Source: Flavobacteriaceae bacterium UBA3356
GTDB lineage: Bacteria > Bacteroidota > Bacteroidia > Flavobacteriales > Flavobacteriaceae
NCBI GenBank assembly: GCA_002360635.1
Contig: DEQW01000006.1
Location: 276,135 to 340,134 of the forward strand
DNA length: 64,000 bases
Reading direction: 5' to 3'
This document shows, in pieces, positions 41,648-49,852 of the stretch. Below the pieces are notes generated by a model. The model worked only from the letters and a program-made list of their open reading frames with translations, was not told where the DNA came from and searched no databases. Each line of letters opens with the position of its first letter. Positions within the stretch are counted from its first letter, which is position 1. The translations under genes were made by a program, and so were the position numbers.

Positions 41648-42145
41648 CTAAAACTTAGCATCTTCACGAAGCTGGGCCATTTTTATAGCAGCTATGGCAG
41701 CTTCACTTCCTTTATTGCCGTGTTTACCACCGCTACGGTCTATGGATTGTTGCATATTATTATCGGTAAGCACACAGAAAATAACAGGGATGTCGCTTTG
41801 CACATTAAGGTCTTTTATGCCCTGGGTTACGCCATCGCACACAAAATCGAAGTGTTTTGTCTCGCCTTGAATTACACTGCCAATGGCAATGACGGCATCG
41901 AGCATATCGTAGCTTTGCTGCATTTTTTTACAGCCATAAATTAACTCGAAACTTCCAGGGACGTTCCAGCGGACTATATTTTCTTTTACGCCACCACAAT
42001 CTAAAATAGCATCGAAAGCACCTTGAAACAAACCTTCGGTTATATTGTCATTCCATTCTGAAACAACAATCCCAAACCGAAAGTTCTTCGCGTTTGGGAT
42101 TGTTGCTTTATCATAATGTGATAAATTTTTATTTTCTGTTGCCAT
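41648..42145 (-). CDS. ribH: 6,7-dimethyl-8-ribityllumazine synthase
   Basis: 165 residues. VVSEWNDNITEGLFQGAFDA near 28-47, NVPGSFELIYGCKKM near 60-74 and VIAIGSVIQGETKHFDFVCD near 85-104 (with the catalytic His) are the lumazine synthase signatures. The enzyme condenses 5-amino-6-ribitylaminouracil with dihydroxybutanone phosphate in riboflavin synthesis and usually forms a 60-mer or pentamer. It starts 1 base after the TPR-protein stop on the same strand. No other riboflavin gene is in the window, so its regulation cannot be judged. Confidence 0.95.
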   Translation of the reverse strand: MATENKNLSHYDKATIPNAKNFRFGIVVSEWNDNITEGLFQGAFDAILDCGGVKENIVRWNVPGSFELIYGCKKMQQSYDMLDAVIAIGSVIQGETKHFDFVCDGVTQGIKDLNVQSDIPVIFCVLTDNNMQQSIDRSGGKHGNKGSEAAIAAIKMAQLREDAKF

Positions 42146-42146
42146 A

Positions 42147-42911
42147 CTACTGCATTGATTCAGCTTGACCTACATAAAGATCTGCTTTTTTAGCTTCTTG
42201 AGAATTAGGATACTCTTCAGTAATTTGTTTTAAATGCTTTAAAGCAACATCTTGCTTGCCTATCTGCAACGCAGTAATTCCTGCTTTTAAAAGAAAGCGA
42301 GGTGTCGTAAGTTCGTTATTTCGCATCGTAGCCGCTTCTTCGTAATATTTAAGTGCTTCATCATTTTGCTCTAATTGTACAAAAGCATCACCAATAGCTC
42401 CTTTCGAGATAGGTGCCAACATATCATCATCACTACTAAAGTTGTCTAAATGGTCAATAGCTTCTTGATATTTTTGAGTATTCAAATATGCCATTCCTGC
42501 ATAATAGTTAGCAAGGTTTCCAGCATCTGTGCTTCCGTAGTTATCGATGATATCAATAAAGCCGTACTTACCTTCACCGCCATTAAGTGCTAAATTATAG
42601 AGAGAATCTTTGGCTTCGGCAGTAAGCGCCATCTCGTAATAAGACTGTGCTTGAAACATTTCGTTCATCGCTTCAGCTTCTTTTGGTTTTTGGATAAACT
42701 GCTCATATGCAAGGTAAGCAAGTACACAGATTGCAATTGCACCCACTATACCTAAAATGTAATTCTGGTTCTTTTCAACCCATGCTTCTGTTCTCGAAGC
42801 TCCCTGATCTAAGGTACTAAATACCTCTGCTGTTGTGCTTTCTTCTTCTATTGCCTCTTGCTTTTCAGCTTTGGTCTTAGGTTTGTATCCGCGTTTTTTG
42901 TACGTTGCCAT
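42147..42911 (-). CDS. Membrane-anchored TPR protein, YfgM-like
   Basis: 254 residues. A basic, cytoplasmic N-terminus (YKKRGYKPKTKAEKQEAIEE) is followed by one helix (ILGIVGAIAICVLAYLAYEQ near 52-71) and periplasmic TPR units from about residue 85 (ANYYAGMAYLNTQKYQEAID; ALKYYEEAATMRNNEL; QEAKKADLYVGQAESM). The layout matches YfgM/Bacteroidota TPR_21 proteins linked to periplasmic folding and SecYEG in E. coli. It is the first gene of the run TPR-ribH-mutL-rhomboids. A CAAAAATA (minus TATTTTTG) box at 42932-42939 could be its -7 element. Confidence 0.82.
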   Translation of the reverse strand: MATYKKRGYKPKTKAEKQEAIEEESTTAEVFSTLDQGASRTEAWVEKNQNYILGIVGAIAICVLAYLAYEQFIQKPKEAEAMNEMFQAQSYYEMALTAEAKDSLYNLALNGGEGKYGFIDIIDNYGSTDAGNLANYYAGMAYLNTQKYQEAIDHLDNFSSDDDMLAPISKGAIGDAFVQLEQNDEALKYYEEAATMRNNELTTPRFLLKAGITALQIGKQDVALKHLKQITEEYPNSQEAKKADLYVGQAESMQ

Positions 42912-43061
42912 AGTCTTGGTTTAATGATGGGCAAAAATAAAATTTTTAATGGAATTTAAAAGGGAATTTATTTAGTATTTTATAATATTTTGTGTTAGTT
43001 TTTTCAGAATTTTGTTGAAGAACGATCAAGTTATACAAAAATACGCAACTTGCTCATATTT

Positions 43062-44141
43062 ATGGTTTTAGAAACACTTTCCTTACTCAATTATAAAAAT
43101 TTTGACGCTATCACATTTCAGATGGACCCAAAAATTAACTGTTTTACGGGTCATAATGGAGTGGGAAAGACAAATGTGCTTGATGCAATTTATCATCTTT
43201 CCTTCGGAAAAAGCTATTTTAACCCTATTACCAGCCAAAACATAAAACACGATGCCGATTTCTTTGTAGTTGAAGGGAATTATGAGAAAAATGACCGCCA
43301 AGAAAAAATAATCGTGAGTGCCAAGCAAGGCCAGAAGAAAATGATAAAACGCAATGGGAAGGCCTATGAAAAATTCAGTGAACATATTGGGTTTTTACCG
43401 TTGGTTATCATTTCGCCGGCAGATCGCGACCTTATTATAGAAGGTAGCAGCACTAGGCGGAAATTTATGGACGGCGTGATTTCGCAAGGCGATTCGCAAT
43501 ACCTCAACACCTTATTAAAGTATAACAAAACTTTGGCGCAGCGTAATTCGCTTTTAAAATATTTTGCCGCCAACAATACGTTTAATCAAGACACACTTTC
43601 CATTTACAATGAACAACTCCACGAGTTTGGGACGCTTATCTACGGAAAACGAGCTGCTTTTTTAGAAGAGTTTACCCCTATTTTCCTAAATCGATATAAA
43701 TCAATAAGCAGTGGAAACGAAACGGTAGGATTGGAATATAAGAGTCAGTTAAAAGAAAATGATCTATTAACTTTATTGAAAGAAAATATCAGCAAAGATA
43801 AAATTACACAATACACCAATTTCGGAATCCACAAAGACGACCTTGTTTTTGAAATTGATGGTCATCCCATTAAGAAATTCGGCTCGCAAGGACAGCAAAA
43901 ATCGCATTTGATTGCTTTAAAGTTAGCACAATTCGATTTTATAAAAGCGCAAAGCAATGTAAATCCTATTTTATTATTGGATGATATTTTTGATAAACTA
44001 GATGAGCAACGTGTTGAGCACATTATAAAATTGGTTGACGATGAAAATTTCGGTCAATTGTTTATTAGTGATACTCACGCAGACCGAACTGAAGCCGTAA
44101 TTAAAAAAGTGCACCAAACCTATAAGATGTTTGCGTTGTAA
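43062..44141 (+). CDS. recF: DNA replication and repair protein RecF
   Basis: 359 residues from the ATG at 43062 (MVLETLSLLNYKNF); a start at 43050 would add four residues not typical of RecF. Walker A is GHNGVGKTN near 30-38. The SMC-like signature is KKFGSQGQQKSHLIALKLAQ near 270-289 and Walker B is PILLLDDIFDKLD near 299-311. RecF loads RecA at gaps together with RecO and RecR. It lies divergent from the TPR gene over 150 bases. A lipocalin-like lipoprotein gene and the DUF721 gene follow. Confidence 0.95.
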   Translation: MVLETLSLLNYKNFDAITFQMDPKINCFTGHNGVGKTNVLDAIYHLSFGKSYFNPITSQNIKHDADFFVVEGNYEKNDRQEKIIVSAKQGQKKMIKRNGKAYEKFSEHIGFLPLVIISPADRDLIIEGSSTRRKFMDGVISQGDSQYLNTLLKYNKTLAQRNSLLKYFAANNTFNQDTLSIYNEQLHEFGTLIYGKRAAFLEEFTPIFLNRYKSISSGNETVGLEYKSQLKENDLLTLLKENISKDKITQYTNFGIHKDDLVFEIDGHPIKKFGSQGQQKSHLIALKLAQFDFIKAQSNVNPILLLDDIFDKLDEQRVEHIIKLVDDENFGQLFISDTHADRTEAVIKKVHQTYKMFAL

Positions 44142-44157
44142 TTAAATTTCAGAAAAT

Positions 44158-44580
44158 ATGTTGAAAAAAAACCTATTCATATTACTTACTGTTTTCATTG
44201 TAGCGTGTTCACAACAATCATCAGATGAACAGCTACAAAACCTTCCTGGTTATTGGGAAATTGAATCAGTAGAATTCCCTGACGGAACTGAAAAGGAATA
44301 CAATATTAGCACGACTATCGATTTTATTGAATTGAAAAACGGAGAAGGAATTCGAAAAAAAGTGAATCCACAATTAGATGGTACTTTTAAAGTAAGCAAA
44401 GATGCCGAAACTTTTACTCCTAAAATAGAGCAAGATAGCTTGCAGCTATATTACAAAACTCCTTTCGATACTTGGAAAGAAACTGTTTTATTAGCTAAAG
44501 ACAGCACATTGCACGTGTTAAACAAGGACGGAAACATCTATAAGTATAAAAAGTTCAGTACCTTTAATTTTAGCGAATAA
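44158..44580 (+). CDS. Lipocalin-like lipoprotein
   Basis: 140 residues. The lipobox is FIVAC (Cys at residue 17). The mature domain begins LPGYWEIESVEFPDG near 29-43, a G-x-W start followed by antiparallel strands (GTFKVSKDAETF, DSLQLYYKTPFDTW) as in lipocalin-like families of Bacteroidota. No ligand can be assigned. It lies 16 bases after recF and 18 before the DUF721 gene, so it is probably co-transcribed with both. A TTTCAGAAA motif overlaps the space just before the start. Confidence 0.65.
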   Translation: MLKKNLFILLTVFIVACSQQSSDEQLQNLPGYWEIESVEFPDGTEKEYNISTTIDFIELKNGEGIRKKVNPQLDGTFKVSKDAETFTPKIEQDSLQLYYKTPFDTWKETVLLAKDSTLHVLNKDGNIYKYKKFSTFNFSE

Positions 44581-44598
44581 CCCACAAAAAGACCAATT

Positions 44599-44895
44599 TT
44601 GGCTAGAAGAAATAAAGAAGAAAGCACGTTAGGTGATGTAATAAAGGATTTTATAGAAGCCAATAGATTACAGAAAGGACTGGATAAAGTTTCGGTTAAA
44701 GAAGCTTGGCATGCCGTTATGGGTAGTGCTATTTCAAACTATACAACTGCTATAAAATTAGATAGAGAAGTTTTGTACGTGCAGTTAAGCTCTTCGGTAT
44801 TGCGGGAAGAATTAAGTTATGGCAAAGAAAAAATATTAAAGTTGGTCAATGAAGAACTAGGGAAAGACCTCATTAAAAAAATAATACTTCGATAA
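44599..44895 (+). CDS. DUF721 / DciA-like protein, TTG start
   Basis: 98 residues. The frame begins at TTG 44599; no ATG occurs before the conserved sequence ARRNKEESTLGDVIKDFIEA. KEAWHAVMGSAISNYTTAIK near 34-53 and LYVQLSSSVLREELSYGKEK near 59-78 fit the DUF721 domain, now known as DciA, the replicative-helicase operator in bacteria that lack DnaC. The protein is a single short domain. Location downstream of recF supports a replication role. It is a candidate DciA, but binding to DnaB has to be shown. Confidence 0.8.
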   Translation: MARRNKEESTLGDVIKDFIEANRLQKGLDKVSVKEAWHAVMGSAISNYTTAIKLDREVLYVQLSSSVLREELSYGKEKILKLVNEELGKDLIKKIILR

Positions 44896-44957
44896 AAATC
44901 GCTTGATTTGAGGTCTTGCCTTTTAAAATTTATTAAATTTATCGTAGAGAGCTTATT

Positions 44958-45182
44958 ATGAAGACAATAAAATTGGAAGTCAGCAATAAAGTTTACACCA
45001 AAATACTTTGGTTGTTAAAGCAGTTTAAACCTGAAGAGGTTAGGGTTGTTCAAGAGAAAGAGTCTATAAAGAAATACCTTTCCGAAGAACTTTCTTCCAT
45101 AGAAAAAGGAAGTTCCAGCTTTCTTACTGTTGAAGAATTAGATCAATTATTGGAAGAGCGAATTTCTAAACATGAAAATTAA
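44958..45182 (+). CDS. Putative antitoxin of a RelE/ParE-type module
   Basis: 74 residues, acidic at the C-terminal half. The N-terminal strand (KTIKLEVSNKVYTKILWLLK) followed by a charged helix and an acidic tail (EELSSIEKGSSSFLTVEELD) is the layout of small RelB/ParD-like antitoxins. I cannot name a family with confidence. Its stop overlaps the toxin start by 11 bases, a coupling typical of toxin-antitoxin pairs. It begins 62 bases after the DUF721 gene, so it probably has its own promoter. Confidence 0.72.
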   Translation: MKTIKLEVSNKVYTKILWLLKQFKPEEVRVVQEKESIKKYLSEELSSIEKGSSSFLTVEELDQLLEERISKHEN

Positions 45183-45453
45183 AGTCCTCAAAAGCTTTTC
45201 ATTAAAATTAGCAGATCAAGTTGAATATATTGCAGAAGATAAACCCCAAGCTGCAAGAAAATTTAAAAAGGACATCTTAAAAACAATCAAAGAACTTGAA
45301 GCGTTACCCTATAAGCACAGAAAATCTATTTATTTTGATGATGAGAATATTAGGGATTTAGTTTTCAAAGGCTATACAATTGTTTACAGAGTTAAGCCAA
45401 AAGAAGAGTGTATTGAAGTTTTTGGGCTGCTAAAATATGAAGATAAGTTATAA
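45172..45453 (+). CDS. RelE/ParE family toxin
   Basis: 93 residues. The RelE/ParE fold is indicated by LKSFSLKLADQVEYIAEDKP near 5-24, then KPQAARKFKKDILKTIKELE near 23-42, RDLVFKGYTIVYRVKPKEEC near 62-81 and the final strand IEVFGLLKYEDKL. RelE members cut mRNA on the ribosome and ParE members inhibit gyrase; the short sequence does not decide between them. The overlap with the upstream antitoxin and the terminator directly after the stop make a self-contained module inserted before ndk. Confidence 0.82.
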   Translation: MKIKVLKSFSLKLADQVEYIAEDKPQAARKFKKDILKTIKELEALPYKHRKSIYFDDENIRDLVFKGYTIVYRVKPKEECIEVFGLLKYEDKL

Positions 45454-45455
45454 AA

Positions 45456-45479
45456 AAAAGCCGCTTTGCAGCGGCTTTT
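45456..45479. terminator. Bidirectional terminator between the toxin gene and ndk
   Basis: AAAAGCCGCT (45456-45465) pairs perfectly with AGCGGCTTTT (45470-45479) around TTGC. A-runs on the left and T-runs on the right let it act on both strands, serving the toxin gene and ndk. Confidence 0.88.
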
Positions 45480-45501
45480 GCAATTAAATAAAGTTACCAA
45501 T

Positions 45502-45921
45502 TTAAAAAATCTCTCTTCCCGCAAAGTGGAATTGACTTTCAATTTCAGCATTTTCATCGCTATCACTTCCGTGAACGGCGTTTTCGCCAATAGAAGCAGC
45601 ATATAATTTACGGATAGTTCCTTCAGCAGCATCTTCTGGATTTGTTGCTCCAATCAACGTACGGAAATCTTCTACAGCATTTTCTTTTTCCAATACAGCA
45701 GAAACGATAGGACCACGTGTCATGTATTCAACCAATTCACCAAAGAAAGGACGTTCTTTGTGAATAGCGTAAAATTCCTCAGCATCAGCTGTAGTCATTT
45801 GTGTTAATTTCATCGCTACGATTTTAAAACCAGAAGCGGTTATTTTTTCAAGAATAGCCCCAATGTGTCCTTTTTCCACACTATCAGGCTTTAACATTGT
45901 AAACGTTCTATCTGTTCTCAT
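45502..45921 (-). CDS. ndk: Nucleoside-diphosphate kinase
   Basis: 139 residues, full length. RTFTMLKPDSVEKGHIGAIL near 5-24 and the active-site motif NAVHGSDSDENAEIE near 113-127 with the phosphorylated His are the NDK signatures. It equalises NTP and dNTP pools using ATP. The protein is convergent with the toxin gene and shares its terminator. A promoter with TTG and TACTTTTG 19 bases apart lies just upstream (45940-45969). Confidence 0.97.
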   Translation of the reverse strand: MRTDRTFTMLKPDSVEKGHIGAILEKITASGFKIVAMKLTQMTTADAEEFYAIHKERPFFGELVEYMTRGPIVSAVLEKENAVEDFRTLIGATNPEDAAEGTIRKLYAASIGENAVHGSDSDENAEIESQFHFAGREIF

Positions 45922-45939
45922 GGTGTTTTAAATTTTGTG

Positions 45940-45969
45940 CAAAAGTAGCTAAATACAACATAAAAACAA
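45940..45969 (-). promoter_or_regulatory. Promoter of ndk (TTG - 19 bp - TACTTTTG)
   Basis: On the minus strand TTG (45967-45969) is 19 bases from TACTTTTG (45940-45947), a match to the Bacteroidota consensus. The ATG at 45921 follows 18 bases later. Confidence 0.6.
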
Positions 45970-45984
45970 GTAATTTACAATAGT

Positions 45985-47022
45985 TTAATATTGCTGAATA
46001 AATTCTTCATATAAAACATTGTTTTCACCTCTTATTTGGTAGGTAACTTTCTCATTAGCAAAGTCAAAATTTAACACTCCAAAGTTTAATTGCTTGGTTC
46101 CTTCTCCTACTCTATACGGGTTGTTGTCCATAGGTGTTCCCGGCCATGTGTGTGTTAATCCACTACTTGTAAAATCGACCAATGGATCTTCTAAACCGGG
46201 TACTTTTGTTACAGAAACTTCGGCATGATGGCGATCGCCACTAAGTATTAAAATATTTTTGGCTTTTGCATTTTTTAAAGTTTTGTACATTTTTTTTACT
46301 TCAGAAGGATGATTAGCCCATTTTTCAAATCCATGTTTGTCACTTAAAAATTGTATGCTACTTACAATCACGGTAAAATCGGCCGCGTCATCTTTCAGTT
46401 CATTTTCAAACCATTTCCATTGTTCGGCTCCTAAAATGCTTCCGCCCTCGCCTTCTTGCCAAGGTACATAGCGTTCATATTCATTTTTAGGATTGGGGTT
46501 AACCTTTAAAGGTCCACGAAAATAGCGCGTATCTAACAAAATTACCTTTATGTTTCCAGCATCGGTTGTAAAGGTTTCCGCATGGTAAACCCCTTCTTTT
46601 TTTCTTCTTGGATCATCTTTCGGAAGGTTTAAAAAGTCTAAAAAAACTTGTTGTGCTTCTTCTTTTTTAAACCATTCTTTCCCTGCATCATTTTTTCCGT
46701 AATCATGATCATCCCATGTTCCTATAATATCTGTATTTTTTGCTAACTCTTGATAGCCAGGATTGGTTTTTTGCTTCTCATAATCTGAAGCCATTTTTTC
46801 CATATCATCCGTATCGGAATAGACATTATCTCCTCCCCAAATAAATAAGTCAGGCTGAGTATTTATAATAGGTTGCCAAAGAGGTTGTTCTCGATCTTGA
46901 TCACTACAACTTGCAAAAACCATGGTAAAGGGTTCGTTGTTTTTTTCTGAAGAAACAACTTGCTTCGTTTCTTTACAACTTGCAAGTATTAGAAGCAATA
47001 GAACAAAAAGTGTTTTTTTCAT
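45985..47022 (-). CDS. PhoD-family metallophosphatase lipoprotein
   Basis: 345 residues from the ATG at 47022; this start gives a lipoprotein signal (LFVLLLLILASC, lipobox LASC). The phosphodiesterase core has TMVFASCSDQDREQPLWQPI near 34-53, LFIWGGDNVYSD near 59-70, WDDHDYGKND near 102-111 and LSGDRHHAEVSV near 237-248, which are the PhoD/metallophosphatase motifs. It is predicted to hydrolyse phosphodiesters or phosphomonoesters at the envelope. It is divergent from nrnA with 75 bases between starts. The substrate is unknown. Confidence 0.87.
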   Translation of the reverse strand: MKKTLFVLLLLILASCKETKQVVSSEKNNEPFTMVFASCSDQDREQPLWQPIINTQPDLFIWGGDNVYSDTDDMEKMASDYEKQKTNPGYQELAKNTDIIGTWDDHDYGKNDAGKEWFKKEEAQQVFLDFLNLPKDDPRRKKEGVYHAETFTTDAGNIKVILLDTRYFRGPLKVNPNPKNEYERYVPWQEGEGGSILGAEQWKWFENELKDDAADFTVIVSSIQFLSDKHGFEKWANHPSEVKKMYKTLKNAKAKNILILSGDRHHAEVSVTKVPGLEDPLVDFTSSGLTHTWPGTPMDNNPYRVGEGTKQLNFGVLNFDFANEKVTYQIRGENNVLYEEFIQQY

Positions 47023-47097
47023 CGTAGAAGTTATTTGAGGTTCAAAAATAAAGAAACTATTAAAGTTACATGTTATTAAATTGTATCTTCGCAGGAT

Positions 47098-48120
47098 ATG
47101 AACACCGAAATTACCGAACAAGTAAAAAAACTACTTGCCTCACCACAAAAAATTGTTGTTGTTGGCCATAAAAACCCCGACGGAGATGCAATTGGTTCTT
47201 GCTTAGGTTTATCTTTTTTCTTAAACAGATTAGGCCATAAAGCAGACGTAATCATGCCCAATGATTTTCCTGATTTTCTAAAATGGCTTCCCGGATGTGA
47301 TGACATAATCATACACGATAAAGACACCGATAAAAGCATTGAAACAATAAACAACGCAAGTTTAATCTTTACCTTAGATTTTAATGCGTTAAACCGCACT
47401 GGAAACATGGGACAGTTTCTGGAAGATTGCGATGCCAAATTTATTATGATTGACCATCATCAAGAACCTGAAGACTATCCACTTGTAACTTATAGCGATC
47501 CTTCTATGAGTTCTACAAGCGAAATGGTCTATCATTTTATAGATGCTATGGACGAGCTAGGAGCTCTTTGTTTAGAAGTTTCTACACATTTATACACCGG
47601 AATTATGACCGATACCGGTTCGTTTCGATTTCCGTCTACCACCGCAAAAACGCACCGTGTAATTGCTCATTTGATAGAAATGGGAGCCAACAACTCGAAA
47701 ATACACGAGAACATTTATGATGTAAACAGCCCTGACCGTATGAAGTTATTGGGTGTAGCCTTAAAAAATTTGAACATTCTGCCAGACTACAATACGGCAT
47801 ACATTACACTTTCTCAAAAAGAGCTAGACAAACACAACTTTAAAAAAGGCGATACCGAAGGATTTGTAAATTATGCACTATCCATAAAAGGAGTGAAATT
47901 TGCAGTTATATTTATTGAAAACAAGCAAGATAAAATTATAAAGATGTCGTTGCGCAGTAAGGGTGATTTTTCAGTAAATACATTAGCCCGCGAACATTAT
48001 AACGGCGGTGGGCACACCAATGCAGCTGGGGGCAGAAGTACGCTTTCGTTACCAAAAACCATTAGTGAATTTATTAGTATATTGCCTCAATATAAAAATG
48101 AACTTACAGATGCTTTATAA
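47098..48120 (+). CDS. nrnA: Bifunctional oligoribonuclease / PAP phosphatase NrnA (DHH-DHHA1)
   Basis: 340 residues. VVVGHKNPDGDAIGSCLG near 20-37 is the DGDA motif, FIMIDHHQEPEDYP near 117-130 the DHH motif, TGIMTDTGSFRFPSTT near 166-181 the next metal site, and the DHHA1 motif is NGGGHTNAAGG near 302-312. Relatives degrade short RNA oligonucleotides and 3'-phosphoadenosine 5'-phosphate. TATCTTCG at 47084-47091 lies 6 bases before the ATG as a candidate -7 element. Its 3' end overlaps the start of gldI. Confidence 0.9.
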   Translation: MNTEITEQVKKLLASPQKIVVVGHKNPDGDAIGSCLGLSFFLNRLGHKADVIMPNDFPDFLKWLPGCDDIIIHDKDTDKSIETINNASLIFTLDFNALNRTGNMGQFLEDCDAKFIMIDHHQEPEDYPLVTYSDPSMSSTSEMVYHFIDAMDELGALCLEVSTHLYTGIMTDTGSFRFPSTTAKTHRVIAHLIEMGANNSKIHENIYDVNSPDRMKLLGVALKNLNILPDYNTAYITLSQKELDKHNFKKGDTEGFVNYALSIKGVKFAVIFIENKQDKIIKMSLRSKGDFSVNTLAREHYNGGGHTNAAGGRSTLSLPKTISEFISILPQYKNELTDAL

Positions 48121-48664
48121 AATAGTTTCTTTTTACATTTTCTTGCTTGTTGCTTTTTCATGTAAAAGCCCAGAGGCCCGGCGGCCAGTACAGCAATCTT
48201 CCGGTACTTTTATACAAGAATCTGCACAACGCAACAAAGCATTGTATGATGAGGAGAAAGAACACATTCAAAAAATAATTGATGCTGATACAACCAAAGA
48301 TTACATTGCTTCAGATAGTGGATTTTGGTATTATTATAATACCAAAGACAGTATTGTAGAGCCTAAGCCTAAATTAGGTGATGATGTTACATTTACCTAT
48401 GATGTTAAAGAGTTATCTGGCAAAACAATTCTTTCAAAAGAAGAAACTGGTTTACAACGCTATAAAGTGGACCAGACGAATCAAGATTTGATTTCTGGAA
48501 TACGTGATGGCATAAAGCTCATGCAAGAAGGCGAAACCATCACGTTTATATTTCCTTCGTATAAAGCATTTGGATATTATGGAATAGAAAGTAAATTAGG
48601 CACCAACATACCTATTAAAAGTACCGTAACCCTAAAAACAATCAAACAAAACCAAGAAAATTAA
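48110..48664 (+). CDS. gldI: Gliding motility-associated lipoprotein GldI (FKBP-type peptidyl-prolyl isomerase)
   Basis: 184 residues from the ATG at 48110; another ATG at 48098 is possible. Both overlap the end of nrnA and give a lipoprotein signal (FLLVAFSC). The FKBP domain covers residues about 75-180, with DDVTFTYDVKELSGKTILSK and the conserved LMQEGETITFIFPSYKAFGY near 138-157, followed by IPIKSTVTLKTI. GldI is needed for gliding and T9SS function in Flavobacterium, presumably by folding periplasmic components. The cyclophilin-FKBP gene follows 8 bases later. Confidence 0.87.
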   Translation: MLYKIVSFYIFLLVAFSCKSPEARRPVQQSSGTFIQESAQRNKALYDEEKEHIQKIIDADTTKDYIASDSGFWYYYNTKDSIVEPKPKLGDDVTFTYDVKELSGKTILSKEETGLQRYKVDQTNQDLISGIRDGIKLMQEGETITFIFPSYKAFGYYGIESKLGTNIPIKSTVTLKTIKQNQEN

Positions 48665-48672
48665 AAGTACCC

Positions 48673-49779
48673 ATGAAAAAATTCACGTTATTATTTTTAT
48701 TAATATCCTTAGCTTTTGTAGCATGTAAAAGCAAGTATCCTGATTTAAAAGACGGTGTGTATGCAGAGTTTGTAACCAATAAAGGAACCTTTGTTGCAAA
48801 GTTATACAACGAGCAAACGCCATTAACCGTAGCCAATTTTGTTTCTTTGGCAGAGGGCACCAATGGAATGGTAGACTCTATTTATAAAGGAAAAAAGTTT
48901 TATAACGGATTAACATTTCACCGTGTAATCAAAGATTTTATGATTCAAGGTGGAGACCCAGAAGGTACCGGCCAGGGAAATCCTGGTTACCGCTTTCCTG
49001 ACGAAATTGTAGATTCATTAAAACACGACAAGAAAGGGATTCTATCTATGGCCAATTCGGGTCCAGCAACTAATGGAAGTCAGTTTTTCATTACGTTAAA
49101 ACCAACCCCTTGGTTAGATGGTCGTCATACTGTTTTTGGTGAAATAGTAGAAGGGCAGGCAGTAGTAGACTCCATTGGTAATGTTGAAACTACAAAACCC
49201 GGAGACAAACCTAAAGACTCTATCTTTATGAAAGAGGTAAATATCATTAACAAAGGTAATGCGAAGGTATCTCACTTTACGGAGCAAATGGAAGAAATTG
49301 AACGTAAAAAGAAAGAAAAAGAAGAGCGTATTGCCAAAGTTGCAAAAAAGAAAGCCTTAGAGTTTGACGAACTTCGTGAGAAAGCTGAAGAATTACCTTC
49401 AGGAATTAAAATTTATTACAATAAAAAAGGAGAAGGGGAAAAACCAAAAGAAGGCAGTAAAATATTAATGAACTATGCCGGCTATTTTGATGATGGGCGT
49501 TTATTTGATTCTAACATTCTAGAGGTTTCAGAACAGTATGAAAATGTCGATGAAGCGCGAAAAGCTGCTCAACAATATAAACCAGTTGAAGCACAATACA
49601 GCACCGAAGCTAGATTAGTTCCCGGTTTTAGAGAGGGCTTGCTAGAATTAAGTGTAGGTGATAAAGCGACAGTATTTATCCCATCACACTTAGGGTATGG
49701 TCAACGAGGTTACCCACCGTTAATTCCTGGTAACGCTGATTTAATTTTCGAACTGGAATTAGTAGATGTTGTAGAATAA
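48673..49779 (+). CDS. Cyclophilin-FKBP fusion lipoprotein (double peptidyl-prolyl isomerase)
   Basis: 368 residues. Lipobox FVAC (Cys at residue 18). Residues about 27-190 are a cyclophilin (TPLTVANFVSLAEGTN; FHRVIKDFMIQGGDPEGTGQ; MANSGPATNGSQFFITLKPT). A charged coiled-coil linker of about 40 residues (EIERKKKEKEERIAKVAKKK) leads to a C-terminal FKBP domain from about 245 to 368 (GSKILMNYAGYFDDGRLFDS; PGFREGLLELSVGDKATVFI). Both domains should speed proline isomerisation in the periplasm. It lies 8 bases after gldI and ends at a perfect hairpin terminator. Confidence 0.9.
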   Translation: MKKFTLLFLLISLAFVACKSKYPDLKDGVYAEFVTNKGTFVAKLYNEQTPLTVANFVSLAEGTNGMVDSIYKGKKFYNGLTFHRVIKDFMIQGGDPEGTGQGNPGYRFPDEIVDSLKHDKKGILSMANSGPATNGSQFFITLKPTPWLDGRHTVFGEIVEGQAVVDSIGNVETTKPGDKPKDSIFMKEVNIINKGNAKVSHFTEQMEEIERKKKEKEERIAKVAKKKALEFDELREKAEELPSGIKIYYNKKGEGEKPKEGSKILMNYAGYFDDGRLFDSNILEVSEQYENVDEARKAAQQYKPVEAQYSTEARLVPGFREGLLELSVGDKATVFIPSHLGYGQRGYPPLIPGNADLIFELELVDVVE

Positions 49780-49798
49780 ACAACAATTTATAACACAC

Positions 49799-49836
49799 AA
49801 AAAAAGCCTCTTGATGTATTTCAAGAGGCTTTTTTT
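49799..49836. terminator. Strong bidirectional terminator
   Basis: A perfect 16-bp stem, seven A plus GCCTCTTGA (49799-49814) against TCAAGAGGC plus seven T (49821-49836), with a 6-base loop. It ends both the PPIase gene and the convergent pepD. Confidence 0.92.
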
Positions 49837-49852
49837 ATAGTAAAAAGACGTT

